54,141 nt of DNA from a virus: IMG/VR virus record IMGVR_UViG_3300035703_000124, positions 1 to 54,141 of that record. One strand, 5' to 3'. Positions 39,797-48,627 of this stretch are shown one piece after another (the first letter of the stretch is position 1; each line of letters begins with the position of its first letter). The position numbers were made by a program, and so were the translations under genes. The notes under the pieces are model-generated. The model made no database searches and was not told the origin of the DNA. It saw nothing but the letters and a program-made list of their open reading frames with translations.

Positions 39797-42700
39797 ATGG
39801 CAGATATTACAGTAACTGGTAACGAATCTTATTTTAACGAAAAAGCAACTTTTTTTAAAGGAATTGTTGTTTACGGTGATGCTGTAGATGGTGATAGTGG
39901 TGAAAAACTTGGAACTGGAAGTGGAACTGGAGGTGGTGATGAAGGTCCACAAGGTGTTCAAGGTTCTTTAAGTAATTTTCAAGGAACTCAAGGTCTTCAA
40001 GGACTTCAGGGTTTAAAAGGTGAAGGAGATCAAGGTACTCAAGGACTCCAAGGTCTTCAAGGTCCTTTAAGTAATTTTCAAGGAACACAAGGACTTCAAG
40101 GTTCTCAAGGTCTTCAGGGAACTCAAGGACTTCAAGGTACTCAAGGACTTCAAGGTCCTTTAAGTAATTTTCAAGGAACACAAGGTGCTCAAGGCACTCA
40201 AGGAACACAAGGTGCTCAAGGTACTCAAGGTGCTCAGGGAACACAAGGCACTCAAGGAACACAAGGTGCTCAAGGTACTCAAGGACTCCAAGGTCTTCAG
40301 GGTTCTTTAAGTAATTTTCAAGGAACACAAGGTGCTCAAGGTACTCAAGGAACACAAGGTGCTCAAGGTACTCAAGGAACACAAGGTGCTCAAGGTACTC
40401 AGGGAAGACAGGGTGCTCAAGGAACACAAGGTGCTCAAGGTTCTTTAAGTAATTTTCAAGGAACACAAGGACTTCAAGGTAATCAAGGACTTCAGGGTAC
40501 TCAAGGTGCTCAAGGTTCTTTAAGTAATTTTCAAGGAACTCAAGGACTCCAAGGTACTCAAGGTGCTCAGGGAACACAAGGTGCTCAGGGACATCAAGGA
40601 CTTCAAGGCACTCAAGGTGATCAAGGAACACAAGGTGCTCAAGGACATCAAGGTCTCCAAGGTTCTCAAGGACTCCAAGGTACTCAAGGTGCTCAAGGTA
40701 CTCAAGGTGCTCAAGGAACACAAGGTCTCCAAGGTTCCCAAGGACTTCAAGGTACTCAAGGTGCTCAAGGTACTCAAGGTGCTCAGGGACATCAAGGTCT
40801 TCAAGGTTCCCAAGGACTTCAAGGTACTCAAGGTGCTCAGGGAACACAAGGTGCTCAGGGAACACAAGGTCTCCAAGGTTCTCAAGGACTCCAAGGTACT
40901 CAAGGTGCTCAGGGAACACAAGGTGCTCAAGGCCATCAAGGTCTTCAAGGTTCTCAAGGACTCCAAGGTACTCAAGGTGCTCAAGGTACTCAAGGAAGAC
41001 AAGGTTCCCAAGGACTTCAAGGTACTCAAGGTGCTCAAGGAACACAAGGTGCTCAAGGTGCTCAAGGCCATCAAGGTCTCCAAGGTTCTCAAGGACTCCA
41101 AGGTACTCAAGGTGCTCAGGGAACACAAGGTGCTCAAGGCACTCAAGGCACTCAAGGACATCAAGGTACTCAAGGCACTCAAGGAACACAAGGACTTCAA
41201 GGTGCTCAGGGAACACAAGGTGATCAAGGTATTCAAGGACTTCAAGGTTCTCAGGGAACACAAGGAAGACAAGGTTCTCAAGGACTCCAAGGTACTCAAG
41301 GTGCTCAAGGCACTCAAGGAAGACAAGGTTCCCAAGGACTTCAAGGTACTCAAGGTGCTCAGGGAACACAAGGTGCTCAGGGAACACAAGGCCTTCAGGG
41401 ACATCAAGGACTTCAAGGCACTCAAGGACTTCAAGGTACTCAAGGTGCTCAAGGCACTCAAGGACTTCAAGGTTCTCAAGGACTCCAAGGTTCTCAAGGA
41501 CTCCAAGGTACTCAAGGTGCTCAAGGAACACAAGGTCTCCAAGGTTCCCAAGGACTCCAAGGTACTCAAGGTACTCAAGGTTCTCAAGGCACTCAAGGTG
41601 CTCAAGGAACCCAAGGTCTTCAAGGTGATCAAGGCACTCAAGGACTTCAAGGTAATCAAGGTCTTCAGGGAACTCAAGGTGCTCAGGGAACACAAGGAAG
41701 ACAAGGTACTCAAGGTCTTCAAGGTTCCCAAGGTCTTCAAGGTTCTCAAGGTGCTCAAGGATTACAGGGATTAAAAGGAACAGATTCAACTATTGCATTA
41801 AGTGATGATAATTTATCAACAGATACTTTTTTTGTTGGATTAAGCACACAAAAAAATAATCAAACTGGAATATCATCGATTAAAGTTTCTTCTGAAAAAT
41901 TAACATTTATACCTTCATCTGGTAGTCTTGGAGTAGGAACTTCTAGACCATATTCAAATACTACATTAACTGTTGTTGGAACTGCAACAGCAACAAATTA
42001 TCTTGGTGATGGTTCTGGATTAGTTGGAATCGTAACTCAATTAGTTTCTGGAATTGGTATTGATTTAGATCCAACAAATGGTAGAGGAAAAGTTACAATA
42101 ACTTCTTATAAACCAATTGGAAAAACAATTTATGTTTCTCAAAATGGTAATGATAGTAATACTGGACTTGCCGAAAATTATCCCAAGAGAACGATTAAAA
42201 ATGCAGCAGGAATTGCAAGTTCTGGTGATACAATCAAAGTTTTTCCTGGTGTTTATGTTGAAGATAATCCAGTAATCTTAGAAAAAACAGTTTCTGTTGA
42301 AGGAACAGAACTTAGAAACTGCATGATTACCCCACAAAATTCTGGATTAGATCTATTCCATGTCAATAATGGATGCCATTTGACAGATTTAAGTTTTGTT
42401 GGTCCAGAATCATCTAATGGTGCAGCAATCATTGCTTTCCAACCATTAGCAGGTGTTTCTTCCGATAGATTTTTTGATGGTGCAAGAATGATTCGAATGA
42501 ATCTTGATTTCATTGCATCAGAAGCAGTCGGTTATATAACAAGTACAGATTATAGAAGTCCAGCATTTGTTATTCCGAATCCAGGCAACCCAACTGAATG
42601 TAAGGATGATATCAAGAGTATTTTAAAATGTGTAATTCATGATATAACTCGTGGTGGAAATTCAAAATGCGTTGGAGCTGGAAAGTCTTACTATAATAAT

Positions 42701-44203
42701 TCAGGTCAACTTCAACATATTGTTGGTGTCACTACTGAAACAATTGATGCTTTAAGATATGCAGTAGGAATTGCACATTCTTGTGTTAATAATGTTTCCT
42801 TTACAAAGACAAGTGGTGGAAATTATCAAAATGTCTTTACACAAGTTAAAGATTTGAGTATGCAACCTGATGGAGCAACAAATTACAGTATTGGAAATTG
42901 CTCAAATGTTCTTTCAGCAGTTGCAAGTTGTGTTGGTGTAGTTACAACGATTATTAAGAATGGGTTGAGTGCTCTTGGTGGTGCAGGAATTAATACAACA
43001 TATCCAGCAGATTATGACGGACAATCAGGAAACAATTGGTCCTCTACAAAAATTGGAGGAACAATATATTCACCTGGAGTTGGAAATATTACTCAAGGAC
43101 CATATGTAAGAAACTGTACTAACTTTATACCCAAGAGTATTGGAATGAAAGTTGATGGGTTTGCCGCAGAACCTGGAGATTTAGATGATTTTGGTGTTAC
43201 TGGATCTATGTCAGTTGATTCTTACACCCAATATAACCAAGGTGGAATTGGAGTTTCTATTACAAATGGTTCATACGCACAATTAGTTTCTATATTTACT
43301 ATTTGTAATGATATTGGACATTGGACTTCTGGTGGAGGTCAATGTGATATTACGAATTCAAATTCTTCTTTTGGAAATAAAGGTTTAGTTTCTAATGGAG
43401 TAGGTGATGCAGAATCAAGATCAATTTATCGCTACACTGGAAATGTTGTAAATGAAGTAACATTTGATGGTGATAATCCAGATACAGTAGTAATTTCTGG
43501 ATTAGGATCTAATCGTCCTTATGACGGACAGGCAATTTATTTTGATAAATTATATTATCAGGTTCAATCTATTGAAGTTACTAATATGGGATCTGGATAT
43601 TCTCAGATAAATCCACCAACTATTGTGTTATCCAATCCAATTGGAGAAAATGGAGTTACTGCAGAAGCATCTGTGAACGTTCTGGAAAATGGTTCAATTG
43701 GATCTATAGATGTTAATAATAATGGTTCACAATATCTAGAAAATCCAGGATATACTATTAATCATAATGGTGGTGTTGGATTAGCATTTACAACGATAAT
43801 GTATCCAATATATTATGGAATAGAGAGTGCTTCATTACCAGTTTCTGGAATTTCTACTGTTATTTTGCAACAAAATCTAAATAATACAATTGGATCGGGA
43901 ACTACGGTATATTTTTCCAGATTAAGTTTACAACTTGCAACAACAATTTCTTTGGAATGGGTTGGAAGTGGAACAAATATTAATACTGCAAAACCGTCTT
44001 TAGGTGGAGTAACTAATCCAGATGCTGAATTTGTAATGTTAGAGGGTGGCAAAATTATATTCACTGGAACAAATCAATCTGGAAACTTTAGAATAGGACC
44101 AGATGTAACTATAAATCAACTCACTGGAACAATTACTGGAAGAGCCTTTAATCAAAGTTTGTTAAATACAGTAACACCTCTAATTATTGCATTAGGAATA
44201 TAA
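39797..44203 (+). CDS. Giant collagen-like fibre with beta-helix C-terminal half
   Basis: 1468 residues. Residues 1-49 are a head domain. Residues about 50-658 are collagen-like triplets of the form Gly-X-Gln (X mainly Thr, Leu, Ala, Ser), interrupted early on several times by the block SLSNFQ. Residues about 690-1468 are beta-rich, with a right-handed beta-helix or pectate-lyase-like stretch (KTIYVSQNGNDSNTGL, SGDTIKVFPGVYVEDNP, NGCHLTDLSFVGPES). Similar beta-helix text opens the big protein at 48969. Most likely a tail or side fibre; the repeats are near proline-free. Starts one base after the spike gene. Confidence 0.8.
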   Translation: MADITVTGNESYFNEKATFFKGIVVYGDAVDGDSGEKLGTGSGTGGGDEGPQGVQGSLSNFQGTQGLQGLQGLKGEGDQGTQGLQGLQGPLSNFQGTQGLQGSQGLQGTQGLQGTQGLQGPLSNFQGTQGAQGTQGTQGAQGTQGAQGTQGTQGTQGAQGTQGLQGLQGSLSNFQGTQGAQGTQGTQGAQGTQGTQGAQGTQGRQGAQGTQGAQGSLSNFQGTQGLQGNQGLQGTQGAQGSLSNFQGTQGLQGTQGAQGTQGAQGHQGLQGTQGDQGTQGAQGHQGLQGSQGLQGTQGAQGTQGAQGTQGLQGSQGLQGTQGAQGTQGAQGHQGLQGSQGLQGTQGAQGTQGAQGTQGLQGSQGLQGTQGAQGTQGAQGHQGLQGSQGLQGTQGAQGTQGRQGSQGLQGTQGAQGTQGAQGAQGHQGLQGSQGLQGTQGAQGTQGAQGTQGTQGHQGTQGTQGTQGLQGAQGTQGDQGIQGLQGSQGTQGRQGSQGLQGTQGAQGTQGRQGSQGLQGTQGAQGTQGAQGTQGLQGHQGLQGTQGLQGTQGAQGTQGLQGSQGLQGSQGLQGTQGAQGTQGLQGSQGLQGTQGTQGSQGTQGAQGTQGLQGDQGTQGLQGNQGLQGTQGAQGTQGRQGTQGLQGSQGLQGSQGAQGLQGLKGTDSTIALSDDNLSTDTFFVGLSTQKNNQTGISSIKVSSEKLTFIPSSGSLGVGTSRPYSNTTLTVVGTATATNYLGDGSGLVGIVTQLVSGIGIDLDPTNGRGKVTITSYKPIGKTIYVSQNGNDSNTGLAENYPKRTIKNAAGIASSGDTIKVFPGVYVEDNPVILEKTVSVEGTELRNCMITPQNSGLDLFHVNNGCHLTDLSFVGPESSNGAAIIAFQPLAGVSSDRFFDGARMIRMNLDFIASEAVGYITSTDYRSPAFVIPNPGNPTECKDDIKSILKCVIHDITRGGNSKCVGAGKSYYNNSGQLQHIVGVTTETIDALRYAVGIAHSCVNNVSFTKTSGGNYQNVFTQVKDLSMQPDGATNYSIGNCSNVLSAVASCVGVVTTIIKNGLSALGGAGINTTYPADYDGQSGNNWSSTKIGGTIYSPGVGNITQGPYVRNCTNFIPKSIGMKVDGFAAEPGDLDDFGVTGSMSVDSYTQYNQGGIGVSITNGSYAQLVSIFTICNDIGHWTSGGGQCDITNSNSSFGNKGLVSNGVGDAESRSIYRYTGNVVNEVTFDGDNPDTVVISGLGSNRPYDGQAIYFDKLYYQVQSIEVTNMGSGYSQINPPTIVLSNPIGENGVTAEASVNVLENGSIGSIDVNNNGSQYLENPGYTINHNGGVGLAFTTIMYPIYYGIESASLPVSGISTVILQQNLNNTIGSGTTVYFSRLSLQLATTISLEWVGSGTNINTAKPSLGGVTNPDAEFVMLEGGKIIFTGTNQSGNFRIGPDVTINQLTGTITGRAFNQSLLNTVTPLIIALGI
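39947..41775 (+). repeat. Collagen-like coding repeat array (Gly-X-Gln)
   Basis: A period-9 DNA array built from units such as ggtactcaa, ggtgctcaa, ggacttcaa and ggttctcaa, giving Gly-Thr/Ala/Leu/Ser-Gln. Longer units of 54-90 bases recur (for example the GLQGSQGLQGTQGAQGTQG block), so the array has grown by slippage and unequal crossing over. It creates long open frames on both strands and in other frames that are not genes. Confidence 0.9.
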
Positions 44204-44204
44204 G

Positions 44205-44552
44205 ATGGCAGTAGTTGCACTTAATAAATTTAGAACAATAAGATATGATGTAACAACGACAAATACAGGAATATATACATGTCCTGCTGGAGTAGCATCA
44301 ATTGTTATTTTATCACAAGTATCAAATATTTCATCTGGCGTTGCATCAATAACTGCTTATCATTCTAGACCTTCGGAATCTCCTAATGATAGAAGTTTAA
44401 GTACACAAGTTCCAATACCACCAAAAGATGGATATAATATAGTGTCTGATGGTAGACTTGTGTTAGAAACTAATGATATATTTAAAGTTCAAGCAAGTCA
44501 AAATAATGCTTTAACATTGGTTTTGAGTGTTTTAGAAACTGCAAAACAGTGA
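44205..44552 (+). CDS. Small beta-rich fibre-associated protein
   Basis: 115 residues, mostly alternating hydrophobic strands (GVASIVILSQVSNISSGVASI, DIFKVQASQNNALTLVLSVLE). The plan resembles the products at 4710-5081 and 46727-47113. It starts one base after the giant fibre stop and comes before a second collagen-like fibre, so it may be a fibre-tip or connector subunit. No named domain recognised. Confidence 0.6.
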   Translation: MAVVALNKFRTIRYDVTTTNTGIYTCPAGVASIVILSQVSNISSGVASITAYHSRPSESPNDRSLSTQVPIPPKDGYNIVSDGRLVLETNDIFKVQASQNNALTLVLSVLETAKQ

Positions 44553-44561
44553 TTAATTAAA

Positions 44562-46703
44562 ATGGTAAAATATAATTCTGGAAGAGTAAAAAGATTTGAT
44601 CAGACTGGTATAACATCTGATAGATATGAGTTTTTATCCCTAGAACAAGCGGAACCAGATTTAGGAGATCCTAAAGTTGGTATTGCGTCTACTGTTGCAA
44701 ATCCAAAACCAGAAGGAAAAACATATCTTTTAGCTGCAGTTGATGGACATGTTGGAAAAAGATATTGGGTTCCAATAACAAGTGAAGGATCTGGAGAATT
44801 AAACGTTCAAGGCCCTCAAGGTCTTCAAGGACTTCAAGGTGGTGCTGGGCAAAGTGGAGACTCGATTCAAGGTAATCAAGGAACACAAGGTACTCAAGGA
44901 ACACAAGGTGCTCAAGGCACTCAAGGAACACAAGGTACTCAAGGTTTAGGAAATCAAGGCACTCAAGGTCTTCAAGGTACTCAAGGTGCTCAAGGTACTC
45001 AAGGTGCTCAAGGTACTCAAGGTTTAGGAAATCAAGGCACTCAAGGTCTTCAAGGTACTCAAGGTACTCAAGGAACACAGGGTGCTCAAGGTACTCAAGG
45101 AAGACAAGGTTCTCAAGGAAGACAAGGTTCTCAAGGACTTCAAGGCACTCAAGGTGCTCAGGGAACACAAGGTGCTCAAGGAACACAAGGTAATCAAGGT
45201 ACTCAAGGACTTCAAGGTTCTCAAGGACTCCAAGGTACTCAAGGTGCTCAAGGCACTCAAGGACTTCAAGGACATCAAGGTCTCCAAGGTTCCCAAGGAC
45301 TTCAAGGTACTCAAGGTGCTCAGGGAACACAAGGTGATCAAGGTATTCAAGGACTTCAAGGTTCTCAAGGACTTCAAGGCACTCAAGGTGATCAAGGACT
45401 TCAAGGACTTCAAGGACATCAAGGACTTCAAGGTTCTCAAGGACTTCAAGGCACTCAAGGTGCTCAGGGAACACAAGGTGATCAAGGTATTCAAGGACTT
45501 CAAGGACATCAAGGACTTCAAGGTTCTCAAGGACTTCAAGGTACTCAAGGTGCTCAAGGCACTCAAGGACTTCAAGGCCATCAAGGACTTCAAGGACTAA
45601 CTGGAAAAGCTGCTGCTTGGACAAGAAAAACAATATCTAATGATAATGATACATTATCAGATGGTGATCAAATTATTGCAGATACCTCGGGAGGTTCATT
45701 TACCTTAAATTTACCAGCAAATCCATCAAATGGAACGATAATAAGAATTGCAGATGGATATAATTGGTCTTTACTAAATCTAATTATTTCTCGTAATGGA
45801 AGAAAAATTGAAGACCTTGAAGAAAATCTTGAAGTTGATCTTGGACTTACAATTTTAGACTTAATATATGAAGATGATGGATTAAATCCTACCTGGCATG
45901 TTTTTTCTTCATTAGGTCCTCAAGGTATTCAAGGTGCTCAAGGTACTCAAGGACTCCAAGGTACTCAAGGACTCCAAGGTACTCAAGGTGATCAAGGAAC
46001 TCAAGGTTCTCAAGGTACTCAAGGTGATCAAGGAACTCAAGGTTCTCAAGGTTTAGGAAATCAAGGCACTCAAGGTCTTCAAGGTTCTCAAGGACTCCAA
46101 GGTACTCAAGGTGCTCAAGGTACTCAAGGTCGTCAGGGGATTAGTGGATCAAAAGGTGATATTGGACATCAAGGTATTCAAGGCACTCAAGGAAGACAAG
46201 GTACTCAAGGTGCTCAAGGCACTCAAGGTGCTCAAGGAACACAAGGAAGACAAGGCACTCAAGGTCTTCAAGGTGCACAAGGTACTCAAGGTGCTCAAGG
46301 CACTCAAGGAAGACAAGGTACTCAAGGTCTCCAAGGTTCCCAAGGACTTCAAGGCACTCAAGGTGCTCAGGGAACACAAGGTGCTCAAGGCACTCAAGGA
46401 AGACAAGGTTCCCAAGGACTTCAAGGTACTCAAGGTGCTCAGGGAACACAAGGTGCTCAAGGATCTTTAAGTAATTTTCAAGGCACTCAAGGTCTTCAAG
46501 GTACTCAAGGTGCTCAAGGAACACAAGGTGCTCAAGGAACACAAGGTGCTCAAGGTACTCAAGGAAGACAAGGTTCCCAAGGACTTCAAGGTGCTCAAGG
46601 AAGACAAGGTTTAAGTAATCAAGGTAATCAAGGTCTTCAAGGAATTAAGGCAAATACAATTATTGATAGAGAATCTACATTAGAAATTATGCTATTCACA
46701 TAA
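44562..46703 (+). CDS. Second collagen-like fibre with interposed globular domain
   Basis: 713 residues. A head domain (residues 1-80; YNSGRVKRFDQTGITSDRYEF) is followed by Gly-X-Gln triplets (83-346), a globular insert (347-452; AWTRKTISNDNDTLSDGDQI, TFTLNLPANPSNGTIIRIADGYN-like beta strands), a second triplet array (453-697) and a short tail (IDRESTLEIMLF). The head/array/globe/array pattern fits a trimeric fibre with a knob in mid-shaft. It carries the same LSNFQ interruption as the first fibre. Confidence 0.8.
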   Translation: MVKYNSGRVKRFDQTGITSDRYEFLSLEQAEPDLGDPKVGIASTVANPKPEGKTYLLAAVDGHVGKRYWVPITSEGSGELNVQGPQGLQGLQGGAGQSGDSIQGNQGTQGTQGTQGAQGTQGTQGTQGLGNQGTQGLQGTQGAQGTQGAQGTQGLGNQGTQGLQGTQGTQGTQGAQGTQGRQGSQGRQGSQGLQGTQGAQGTQGAQGTQGNQGTQGLQGSQGLQGTQGAQGTQGLQGHQGLQGSQGLQGTQGAQGTQGDQGIQGLQGSQGLQGTQGDQGLQGLQGHQGLQGSQGLQGTQGAQGTQGDQGIQGLQGHQGLQGSQGLQGTQGAQGTQGLQGHQGLQGLTGKAAAWTRKTISNDNDTLSDGDQIIADTSGGSFTLNLPANPSNGTIIRIADGYNWSLLNLIISRNGRKIEDLEENLEVDLGLTILDLIYEDDGLNPTWHVFSSLGPQGIQGAQGTQGLQGTQGLQGTQGDQGTQGSQGTQGDQGTQGSQGLGNQGTQGLQGSQGLQGTQGAQGTQGRQGISGSKGDIGHQGIQGTQGRQGTQGAQGTQGAQGTQGRQGTQGLQGAQGTQGAQGTQGRQGTQGLQGSQGLQGTQGAQGTQGAQGTQGRQGSQGLQGTQGAQGTQGAQGSLSNFQGTQGLQGTQGAQGTQGAQGTQGAQGTQGRQGSQGLQGAQGRQGLSNQGNQGLQGIKANTIIDRESTLEIMLFT
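44810..46650 (+). repeat. Two collagen-like coding repeat arrays
   Basis: Period-9 Gly-X-Gln arrays at 44810-45598 and 45920-46650, separated by the globular domain. Unit sequences are the same as in the 39947 array, including long identical stretches, so the two fibre genes can recombine with each other. Confidence 0.85.
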
Positions 46704-46706
46704 ATA
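46699..46706 (+). promoter_or_regulatory. Probable late promoter
   Basis: CATAAATA, overlapping the stop of the second fibre, 21 bases before ATG 46727. Fits (N)ATAAATA. Confidence 0.55.
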
Positions 46707-46726
46707 CAAAAAAGTAATTCATAATA

Positions 46727-47113
46727 ATGGTTCTTGCAAGAAAATCTTTAGGATATCCAGTAATAGTTTCTGCAGGCACAACAGTAACTGTTTATCAAGT
46801 TGGGTCTGCAAAAACTGCATTTATTAGAACAATTGCAGTTCATCATGCAAGTTTGGGTTCGGCAACTGCTGCACTATCACAAGTTGTCCAAATATTATAT
46901 GTACCGTCATCGCATGTGGGAGTGGGAACTTCTGGTCATAGAATCGCTAGACTTAATTTAGCACCAGATGATACATTCTTTTTTGAACCTCACTATCCCC
47001 TTACATTAGATACAACTGGAGATAGAATTCAAGTTTTTAATGAAGGTTATTTTCATGGTGGATTATCTGAAAGTCCAGTAAATGTTTTAGTTATGGGTGA
47101 CAGGGAGGAATGA
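46727..47113 (+). CDS. Small beta-rich virion protein
   Basis: 128 residues: strands VIVSAGTTVTVYQVGSAKTAFIRTIAVHH and a C-terminal PVNVLVMGDREE. The overall layout is similar to the proteins at 4710 and 44205, and it sits between a collagen-like fibre and a Gly-rich adhesin, as those do. It follows a late promoter. Role inferred only from position. Confidence 0.6.
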   Translation: MVLARKSLGYPVIVSAGTTVTVYQVGSAKTAFIRTIAVHHASLGSATAALSQVVQILYVPSSHVGVGTSGHRIARLNLAPDDTFFFEPHYPLTLDTTGDRIQVFNEGYFHGGLSESPVNVLVMGDREE

Positions 47114-47116
47114 TAA

Positions 47117-48070
47117 ATGGCATTTAAGAATACTAATTTAAGTTTACTTGCATATAATACTGGATATATCCTAAGAAGGAATGTATTAATTTCTAGAATC
47201 TTATCCCAATCTTCAGGACTGAGATTTACTCCTGGAAATGGATATACATATGACATTTTTATCAATCCTGGATCATTTACTGTCCATACTGGTGGTTATA
47301 TGGATGTGATGTTGGTTGGTGGTGGTGGCGGCGGCGGTTCTGGAGATCCAAGTTCTCGTGGTGGTGGTGGTGGGGCAGGAGGAGTGAGGCATGTATATAA
47401 TCAATTATTTCCAAGAGGAACATATACAGTTGATATAGGTCCTGGTGGTCCTGGTGGAGTTTATAATGGATCCAGTGTAACTGCTGCATGGCGCGGCAAG
47501 GATGGAACAATTACAACAATTTCATCTCCAACTATTTCTCAAATTAGTGCAACTGGAGGAGGTGGTGGGGGAGCAGGGCTTGTTCCTCAAGTCACTTCTG
47601 TTCTTTCAGGTCAACCTGGAGGTTCTGGTGGTGGTGCTGGTGGGGCGAATTCATTTTCATTTTTTGGAACAGGAGTTTCTGGGCAAGGAAGTCCTGGTGG
47701 ACAAGGTGAAAGTACCTCCGGATCAACCGTATATTTTGGTGGAGGTGGTGGGGGTGCTTCTCAAGCAGGTTTTACTTGGAATGATTCAACTTTTAATAAA
47801 GGTGGTGATGGATCTGCAGCATTTTCTGGAGACACTGGTATACCTACCACATATGGAACACCTGGACCTGGACCTGGAAGATATTTTGGTGGTGGTGGAT
47901 GTGGTGGACATCCTGGTAGTATAACCGTCAGACCAGCAGGTGGTGGAGGATCTCATAGTGATCTAGATGGCATAATTAATACAGGTGGTGGAGCAACTGG
48001 TGGTGCAGCCTCTGGAAATAATGGAGCACCTGGAATTGTGATTGTAAGATACTTAACCAATTTCCCTTGA
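47117..48070 (+). CDS. Glycine-rich adhesin-like virion protein (sixth copy)
   Basis: 317 residues with family landmarks TPGNGYTYDIFINPGSFTV near residue 38, a VMLVGGGGGGG strand, Gly-rich body with GPGRYFGGGGCGG, and a closing APGIVIVRYLTNFP. It lies 40 kb from the other five copies and is the most diverged: the penultimate signature reads GNNGAPGIVIVRY. Probably another adsorption protein for a separate fibre (inference). Confidence 0.75.
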   Translation: MAFKNTNLSLLAYNTGYILRRNVLISRILSQSSGLRFTPGNGYTYDIFINPGSFTVHTGGYMDVMLVGGGGGGGSGDPSSRGGGGGAGGVRHVYNQLFPRGTYTVDIGPGGPGGVYNGSSVTAAWRGKDGTITTISSPTISQISATGGGGGGAGLVPQVTSVLSGQPGGSGGGAGGANSFSFFGTGVSGQGSPGGQGESTSGSTVYFGGGGGGASQAGFTWNDSTFNKGGDGSAAFSGDTGIPTTYGTPGPGPGRYFGGGGCGGHPGSITVRPAGGGGSHSDLDGIINTGGGATGGAASGNNGAPGIVIVRYLTNFP

Positions 48071-48083
48071 CATCAAACCCAAA

Positions 48084-48311
48084 GTGCCCTATGATGACTG
48101 GGAAATGATGAAAAGCACAATGCCTTCAGAAACCGAAGAATTCTTGACACGATGTGTTGTGGATACTCTTGCACGAAAATTTTATCTTTATTCAAATGAA
48201 GGTGACGAAAGAATCGTTGAGTGTGAAACAGTTGATCAATTTATGAATGTACTCGAAGTTGTACGAACACAACTGGATGAAGATACTTTAGTTTATTCAA
48301 ATCCTTTCTAA
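48084..48311 (+). CDS. Conserved cyanophage hypothetical protein
   Basis: 75 residues from GTG 48084; in-frame ATGs at 48105 and 48108 are alternatives, so the start is uncertain. Acidic and helical (SETEEFLTRCVVDTLARKFY, VDQFMNVLEVVRTQLDED). It is typical of the small proteins near cyanophage tRNA and fibre genes. No function assigned. Confidence 0.55.
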   Translation: MPYDDWEMMKSTMPSETEEFLTRCVVDTLARKFYLYSNEGDERIVECETVDQFMNVLEVVRTQLDEDTLVYSNPF

Positions 48312-48313
48312 AT

Positions 48314-48487
48314 ATGGAAATTTTTACTGTCGAAGAATTTCAAGAAAAATGGGACGAACTAATTGATCGTGTTGAAAAAGGAGAGCATATAGGAATCATT
48401 AATGAAAATGGACAAGCAACAGTTATGATTCCTGCAGATGATGAACTTTTAAAACTTTACGTTGAGGAAAATAACGAAGGTTGTTAA
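48314..48487 (+). CDS. Orphan Phd/YefM-type antitoxin-like protein
   Basis: 57 residues: MEIFTVEEFQEKWDELIDRV, a turn (EKGEHIGIINENG) and QATVMIPADDELLK. The layout (short strand, helix, KGE turn, strand ending in VMIP) is that of the Phd/YefM antitoxin DNA-binding domain. No toxin gene follows: the next elements are a terminator and a tRNA. It may neutralise a host toxin or act as a transcription factor (inference). A late-like box TCTAAATA overlaps its start. Confidence 0.7.
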   Translation: MEIFTVEEFQEKWDELIDRVEKGEHIGIINENGQATVMIPADDELLKLYVEENNEGC

Positions 48488-48494
48488 AATCACT

Positions 48495-48516
48495 TCAGAT
48501 CTAAGGGTCTGATTTT
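48495..48516 (+). terminator. Terminator-like hairpin upstream of the tRNA
   Basis: TCAGATC (48495-48501), loop TAAG, GGTCTGA (48506-48512) with one G-U pair, then TTTT. It lies two bases before the tRNA-like gene. Confidence 0.55.
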
Positions 48517-48517
48517 C

Positions 48518-48589
48518 TGGGATGTCGTCTATTGGTTAAGACCCACTGTTTCTAACAGTGTAAAGAGGGTTCAATTCCCTCCAGTCCTA
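48518..48589 (+). tRNA. tRNA-Arg (anticodon TCT), acceptor stem imperfect
   Basis: The D-stem GTCT/AGAC, the anticodon stem CACTG/CAGTG with loop TTTCTAA (anticodon at 48551-48553) and the T-arm GAGGG-TTCAATT-CCCTC are all canonical. The acceptor halves TGGGATG and CAGTCCT pair at only 5 of 7 positions, counting a G-U; the 1:72 and 5:68 positions mismatch. CCA is not encoded. Arg-TCT reads AGA, a codon used heavily in this AT-rich phage. The acceptor decay may mean a failing gene. Confidence 0.75.
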
Positions 48590-48598
48590 TTTTGAAAA

Positions 48599-48606
48599 AA
48601 TAAATA
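48599..48606 (+). promoter_or_regulatory. Probable late promoter
   Basis: AATAAATA, 22 bases before ATG 48628 and shortly behind the tRNA. Confidence 0.5.
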
Positions 48607-48627
48607 TAAGATACGGGAGTAAACCCT

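Noticed and set aside
39855-41789. Long open frame on the minus strand (644 codons) and other long frames across the collagen arrays
   Set aside because: The period-9 repeat removes stops in several frames at once; the products are Leu/Glu/Asp repeats with no head or tail domain and no ribosome site. The plus-strand Gly-X-Gln frame continues into real domains on both sides.
39947-46650. CRISPR-like regular repeats
   Set aside because: Units are in frame, without spacers, and encode a continuous Gly-X-Gln chain.
48307-48314. TCTAAATA as a late promoter for the antitoxin gene
   Set aside because: It overlaps the start codon itself, so a transcript from it could not carry the full gene; it may serve the tRNA or be chance.
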